Shown here: positions 60,240-64,000 of the stretch, in pieces
Layout: each line of letters begins with the position of its first letter
Position numbering within the stretch: the first letter of the stretch is position 1
Assembly (NCBI RefSeq): GCF_000264905.1
Contig: NW_006763138.1
Coordinates: 124,001 to 188,000, forward strand
DNA: 64,000 nucleotides
Source: Stereum hirsutum FP-91666 SS1
Taxonomy: Eukaryota; Basidiomycota; Agaricomycetes; Russulales; Stereaceae
Direction: 5' to 3'
Made by a program: the position numbers and the translations under genes
Notes under the pieces: generated by a model
What the model was told of the DNA's origin: nothing
The model's database searches: none
The model's input: only the letters and a program-made list of their open reading frames with translations

Positions 60240-60675
60240 GGTGCAGACGAGATAGTTGTGTGCCGGAATGTGCAGTTGCTCTTGTGCAGTGACAGTGACT
60301 TCTCTTGAGCACGAGAAGGTATAACGTAGATTTAGAGGTTTTGAGGTCTTAAGGTCTCCAGGACACACCGGTCAGCATTATATCATGAAATCAAGGTTGA
60401 GCTCGGGCGGCATCTGCGCTAGAAGACGATGCGTATGTCTCAGAGCATGAGAAAAAAGCATACTTGTTTCGTCACAAGGTTCCGAGCTCTGAGGGACCCA
60501 TTGGCCGATGCTCGGAACTCTGAACCCGCACGGACGACAAGAATAGACGAATAACTTGATTCGGGTCACGGGGCCTAATCAGACGAACTTTCATACAGGG
60601 TCATAGCTAATGCAACACATATACAAAGAGGACATACACGAGGACTTATACATACCGTCTTCACCGAACGCTCCT
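60240..60675. other. Intergenic 0.4 kb
   Basis: Upstream region of P450 B and 3' flank of the FPP synthase gene. No gene recognised. Confidence 0.55.
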
Positions 60676-62030
60676 TCACTTTTTCCTTCCATGAATCTTC
60701 TCCAAAAACTTCAGATATACCTCCTTCCGTACAACTCCATTTCCACCCTCGCTCTCCTCCTTCCCTACCTCTTCCAAACTATCAATCATCCCCTTCAACT
60801 TCTCATACATCCCACTCTCATACTCCTCCCACTTCTTGTCTAATCCAACCTGCCCAAAGACCTCCTTCACCCTCCTCTCGCACTCGCCACCCCCTTGCGC
60901 ACTACTATCGGTCCCGTCACCTTTCTTGGCGTAGTTCTCCTCCAAGATCTTGCGCTGCGCAGGGGACGCCTCTGCGAGAGCGACGTTGATGCACCACGAG
61001 CATTTATTATCGATGATATCGGTTCCGATTTTGCCGAGGATGTGGGGAGGAGCCGAGTAGTCGAGGTAGTCGTCCTGGGCTTGGAAATATTCGCCGAGCG
61101 GGAGGAGGATGGAGAGTGCGGTTTTGTAGGGGTCTTTTGACGCGTCTTTCGAGTGGGGAATGTGGCACATGATCATGGCGAGGGCGATGGGCATGTAGAA
61201 GGAATAGTAGGCAGTTTTGTAGATCGCGATGAGAGATGTTCTGATGTAACGTATGTGGTGAGTGAGATATGGCTCAACGAGACAGAATAATGGACGTACC
61301 GCTCCATGGAGAACTTGGACAAGTCGACCTTATCCTCAGGGGATGTAATAACATCGACAAGTTGTCCCACGACACTCTCGTACGTGATCTAAATCCCGCA
61401 TTTAATCATCAACTCAAGGGTTCCCCCACCGAAACATACAGAGACTGAGCACGCACCTCATGGAACAGATCGACCAGATCCGTGTAGTAATCCGTCTCCT
61501 TGAAGTACGTCTTCAACATCTGATAGATCGCACGCTCGAGAATAAACGAGTCGTTGAAAGCGATGTTGCCCACGCCCTCAACACGGAACCAGCAGGGCTG
61601 TCCGCGCCGGGTAAGGGATTGGTCCATGAGATCGTCAGCAACGAGGAAGTGGGCTTGGAGCTATGACGGCCAGCAAGTAGAGTGAGCCACGGATGAATGA
61701 AAATAAAAGGGCGAGGCGCACGAATTCGACTGCCCATCCGAGGACTGCAGCTTTGAAGTACTCGTCGTCGGTCAATGGACGTCCTTTGAAGATCTGGACG
61801 GTTTCGATGACGGTGAGGCCACGATTGAGTTTGCCCCCGACGACATTGTAGTCGAGGACCTTCGTGTAACATTCAGTTACAATTCAAGCCACAAAGAAAA
61901 TAAGGAAAAGACGCACCTTGGTATACCATTCAACACCGTCTGGAGGGATGCCTCGAACGGCGAGTTGGGAAAGGAGTTCATCGCGGATAACGTTGAAGGT
62001 GCTCAAGAATCGCTCGCGGGTCGAAGCCAT
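60676..62030 (-). CDS. ERG20: Farnesyl diphosphate synthase
   Basis: Makes FPP from IPP and DMAPP/GPP for sterols, dolichol, quinones and terpenoids. Exons give [60 protein letters not shown] (first Asp-rich motif DDLMD, with Phe-Leu before it), [77 protein letters not shown] (second motif DDYLD), [20 protein letters not shown]. The end [16 protein letters not shown] is the basic tail of fungal enzymes. The length of about 350 residues is normal. The residues before the first DDxxD suit an FPP rather than GGPP product. A minus-strand TATA-like TATAATA (about 62088-62096) lies upstream. Confidence 0.96.
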
Positions 62031-62913
62031 CGTGACGAGTTGTGGTTGAGAGGAAATGTTACTCTTCTGTTGTTCGCACCTATGGACCTTATTATATGGA
62101 ACGGGGGCGAATAAGATTTGATGTTTGACCCTTGTACGTTTGAGGATGCACGATAAGGATGAGACATGTAAGACAAACGTACGGAGAAAGCTTGTTCGTG
62201 CCCGTGGGAGATCTTGCAGTATGGTAAGACTTTCGAGCATGATGTATACCTTTATACGAGAAGTGGGGGGGTGCGTCGTTTGGATGATGAAGACGTGGAT
62301 GCGGGCGCGGCGAGCGTGTACGCTCTCGTGCGCTCGTCGGGCATGAGATGGTGTAACGGCCGCTACCCAACAACCGGTGGATGCAAGGGGATACCAATGC
62401 TAGGACGCTTCGGAGAGCGCTTGACATAGAATGTGCCGTTTCCGTCGCCTTGCATTGAAACTCACCAACTGGGTCGACGAGAGCTCCAGAAAGGAGGCGC
62501 GAGCGCGATGCTAAGGATTGCGCCACACTTCTACCCGGCCACTTCGCTCGCCACTTGCTCGCTGAAGTCTATCTTCCACATTAACCGTGACTGCTGTGAT
62601 CGCCTACGTTTATTTCCCATGGTGCTACGAGATTCATAGAACTGGAATACTTCTTGGTAGTCTTCAGACCGCTCACACGACCGAGACACACGAGAGTGAA
62701 CCCAAACTGGAGCTGGACAAAGACCGGCAGACAAGACAGACATGAATTCATTGACATGGTCATATATTCATCAAGCCGTGGATAATGTGATTCGAGACAA
62801 CCAAAACCCCAAAATACATATAAGCCCAAAAAAAGAAAAAGATACGAAACAATATGTGGCATAGATGATGCACATAGGAACCGCAGGCATGAAACGTAGC
62901 AGGCAAATATCTT
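62031..62913. other. Intergenic 0.9 kb
   Basis: Promoter of the FPP synthase gene and 3' flank of the coiled-coil gene. No gene recognised. Confidence 0.5.
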
Positions 62914-64000
62914 TCACAGCTCCTCCCCCTCTATCGGCGTGTAGCCGTTAATGGCTTCGTCTGTGCGGATGGCTTCACCGACAAGAGCTGTCCAGCGAAG
63001 ATCGCGTTTGCATCGTTGTGGCCCAAAGCGAAGGCTGGACGCAAAAGAGGTTCGTCGGGGAGGGAAAGGAGTGCAGACGAAGTCGTCGTCGTCGTCGTCG
63101 TCGCTGTCGACGTCATTTGAATAGGCAGATGCAGTGGAGAGACTGGGAGCGGGAAGAGACTCGTTGGAGTCGGAGTCGGAGTCAGAGTCGGAGAAGGCAG
63201 AATGGCAGTCCTCTGAGTCTATGGAGGCGGCGGATGCGAGCAAGTCGTCGAGCATGGCAAAAGTATTCTTCAGTTGAAGCTCGACTTGGTCGTCTGTGAT
63301 AGCAGAAGCGGCGAAAGCCTTGATGGTAGCTTCCTTGTCGGCGACGGTGAGTTCGAGGTTCTTAATGTTGTGGCGGAGGTCCTCGTTGACCTTGCCGGAT
63401 TCTTCGATGCGAGTGGAGAGGCGATTGATTTCGGTAGTTCTGTCGGCGATGGTGAGTTCGAGGTGCTGGATGCTGTGACGATGACGTTCGCTATCCTCCC
63501 TCTTCTCCTTCACCAAAACAGAATTCTCCAACCTGAGGTCCTTGACCTCACCCTGGAGAACCTGGTAGCGCCTCTCCGAAACAAACTTCTGCTGAACAAG
63601 GTTGTCCAACAACTCCTTCATGTTGTGGTTGTCCTCGGTGAGATGGGCGTTCTCTTGAGCGAGGACCGAAACGCCAGACTGCACCTCGCCCAGTTGAGCA
63701 AGCAGCGCGGCATTCTTGGATTCGAGGGCGGACTTGGCGTTGTACGCAGAGAGGTAGAGTGATTCAAGTTCGATGGTTCGTTCTTGAAGGTGTGTGTTAT
63801 CTTGAGTCCAGATAGCGAGAGCGGAATTGCGTTCGTCGATGACGGCGGCGATGGTGCTGTCCTGCTCCAAGCAACGTCGGAGAAGGTTATGGTTGCTGGA
63901 CTCATAGATGGCGTTCTGAGATTTGAGTTTGTCGATGATTTGCTGTGCGTCCTTGAGAGCATCTTCCGCGGCAAGTAGATGGCTAGAGTTGACGTCAGCC
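62914..64000 (-). CDS. Coiled-coil protein with acidic C-terminal region, 5' end beyond window
   Basis: The frame is open from the window edge (first full codon at 63999) to the stop at 62914, about 360 residues. It begins ADVNSSHLLAAEDALKDAQQ, IIDKLKSQNAIYESSNHNLL and continues as nearly unbroken heptad-type sequence for about 250 residues. It contains an internal duplication: RHSIQHLELTIADRTTEI and, about 38 residues later, RHNIKNLELTVADKEATI. A Ser/Asp region follows (SDSDSDSDSNESLPAP, then DSDDDDDDD) and a basic tail with PFPPRRTSFASSLRFGPQRC, WTALVGEAIRTDEAINGY. No domain name is recognised; golgin-, SMC- or tropomyosin-like matches would be due to coiled coil alone. No internal intron is needed. 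The true start lies outside the window. Confidence 0.8.
   Translation of the reverse strand, partial: ADVNSSHLLAAEDALKDAQQIIDKLKSQNAIYESSNHNLLRRCLEQDSTIAAVIDERNSALAIWTQDNTHLQERTIELESLYLSAYNAKSALESKNAALLAQLGEVQSGVSVLAQENAHLTEDNHNMKELLDNLVQQKFVSERRYQVLQGEVKDLRLENSVLVKEKREDSERHRHSIQHLELTIADRTTEINRLSTRIEESGKVNEDLRHNIKNLELTVADKEATIKAFAASAITDDQVELQLKNTFAMLDDLLASAASIDSEDCHSAFSDSDSDSDSNESLPAPSLSTASAYSNDVDSDDDDDDDFVCTPFPPRRTSFASSLRFGPQRCKRDLRWTALVGEAIRTDEAINGYTPIEGEEL

Noticed and set aside
63077..63110. GTC trinucleotide run taken as a microsatellite
   Set aside because: It is coding sequence for a poly-Asp stretch in the coiled-coil protein.

Overview
This window is nuclear DNA from a filamentous basidiomycete, most likely an Agaricomycete. 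Genes are dense and cut by many short GT-AG introns (about 45-80 nt), with some micro-exons. Several families are typical of mushrooms: DUF6533 seven-helix proteins, F-box/LRR-like proteins, RlpA-like secreted proteins and MCT-type MFS carriers. I recognise no viral, bacterial or organellar segment. All splice models were made by eye from frame continuity, splice motifs and family resemblance.

Layout. 0.8-3.1 kb: DUF2235 alpha/beta-hydrolase (+). 4.2-4.7 kb: secreted RlpA-like protein (-). 7.8-11.4 kb: Bzz1-type F-BAR/C1/SH3/SH3 protein (+). 14.0-15.7 kb: CAF1/POP2 deadenylase (-). 16.1-18.1 kb: MCT-like MFS carrier (+). 19.3-20.0 kb: secreted RNase T1-family enzyme (+). 20.7-21.5 kb: four-helix membrane protein (+). 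21.9-29.3 kb: two intact DUF6533 paralogues in opposite orientation enclose a divergent pair, an SNIP1/Pml1-type FHA protein (-) and SGF29 (+). 30.0-31.1 kb: EBP-type sterol isomerase (+). 31.5 kb: intron-containing tRNA-Thr(AGT). 31.8-43.8 kb: two F-box paralogues in opposite orientation enclose a secreted protein (-) and a large Ser/Arg-rich protein (+). 43.8-49.0 kb: gene-poor and repeat-bearing. 49.0-52.0 kb: FYRN/FYRC nuclear protein (+). 53.6-62.0 kb: two cytochrome P450 genes and a farnesyl diphosphate synthase, all on the minus strand, with a MITE-like element between the P450s. 62.9-64.0 kb: coiled-coil protein (-) that runs off the window.

How the genes relate. Most are independent housekeeping genes: actin/endocytosis (Bzz1), mRNA decay (CAF1), splicing (Pml1), chromatin (SGF29, FYR protein) and isoprenoid/sterol synthesis (FPP synthase, EBP). 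The only stretch that looks like a possible metabolic cluster is FPP synthase plus two P450s, but no terpene cyclase lies within the window. The most distinctive observations are a GC-AG intron whose retention would keep the frame inside a P450 heme loop, a MITE with clean inverted repeats, micro-exons of 6 and 7 nt, and the two opposed paralogue pairs. I found no clear evidence of a wholly new system.
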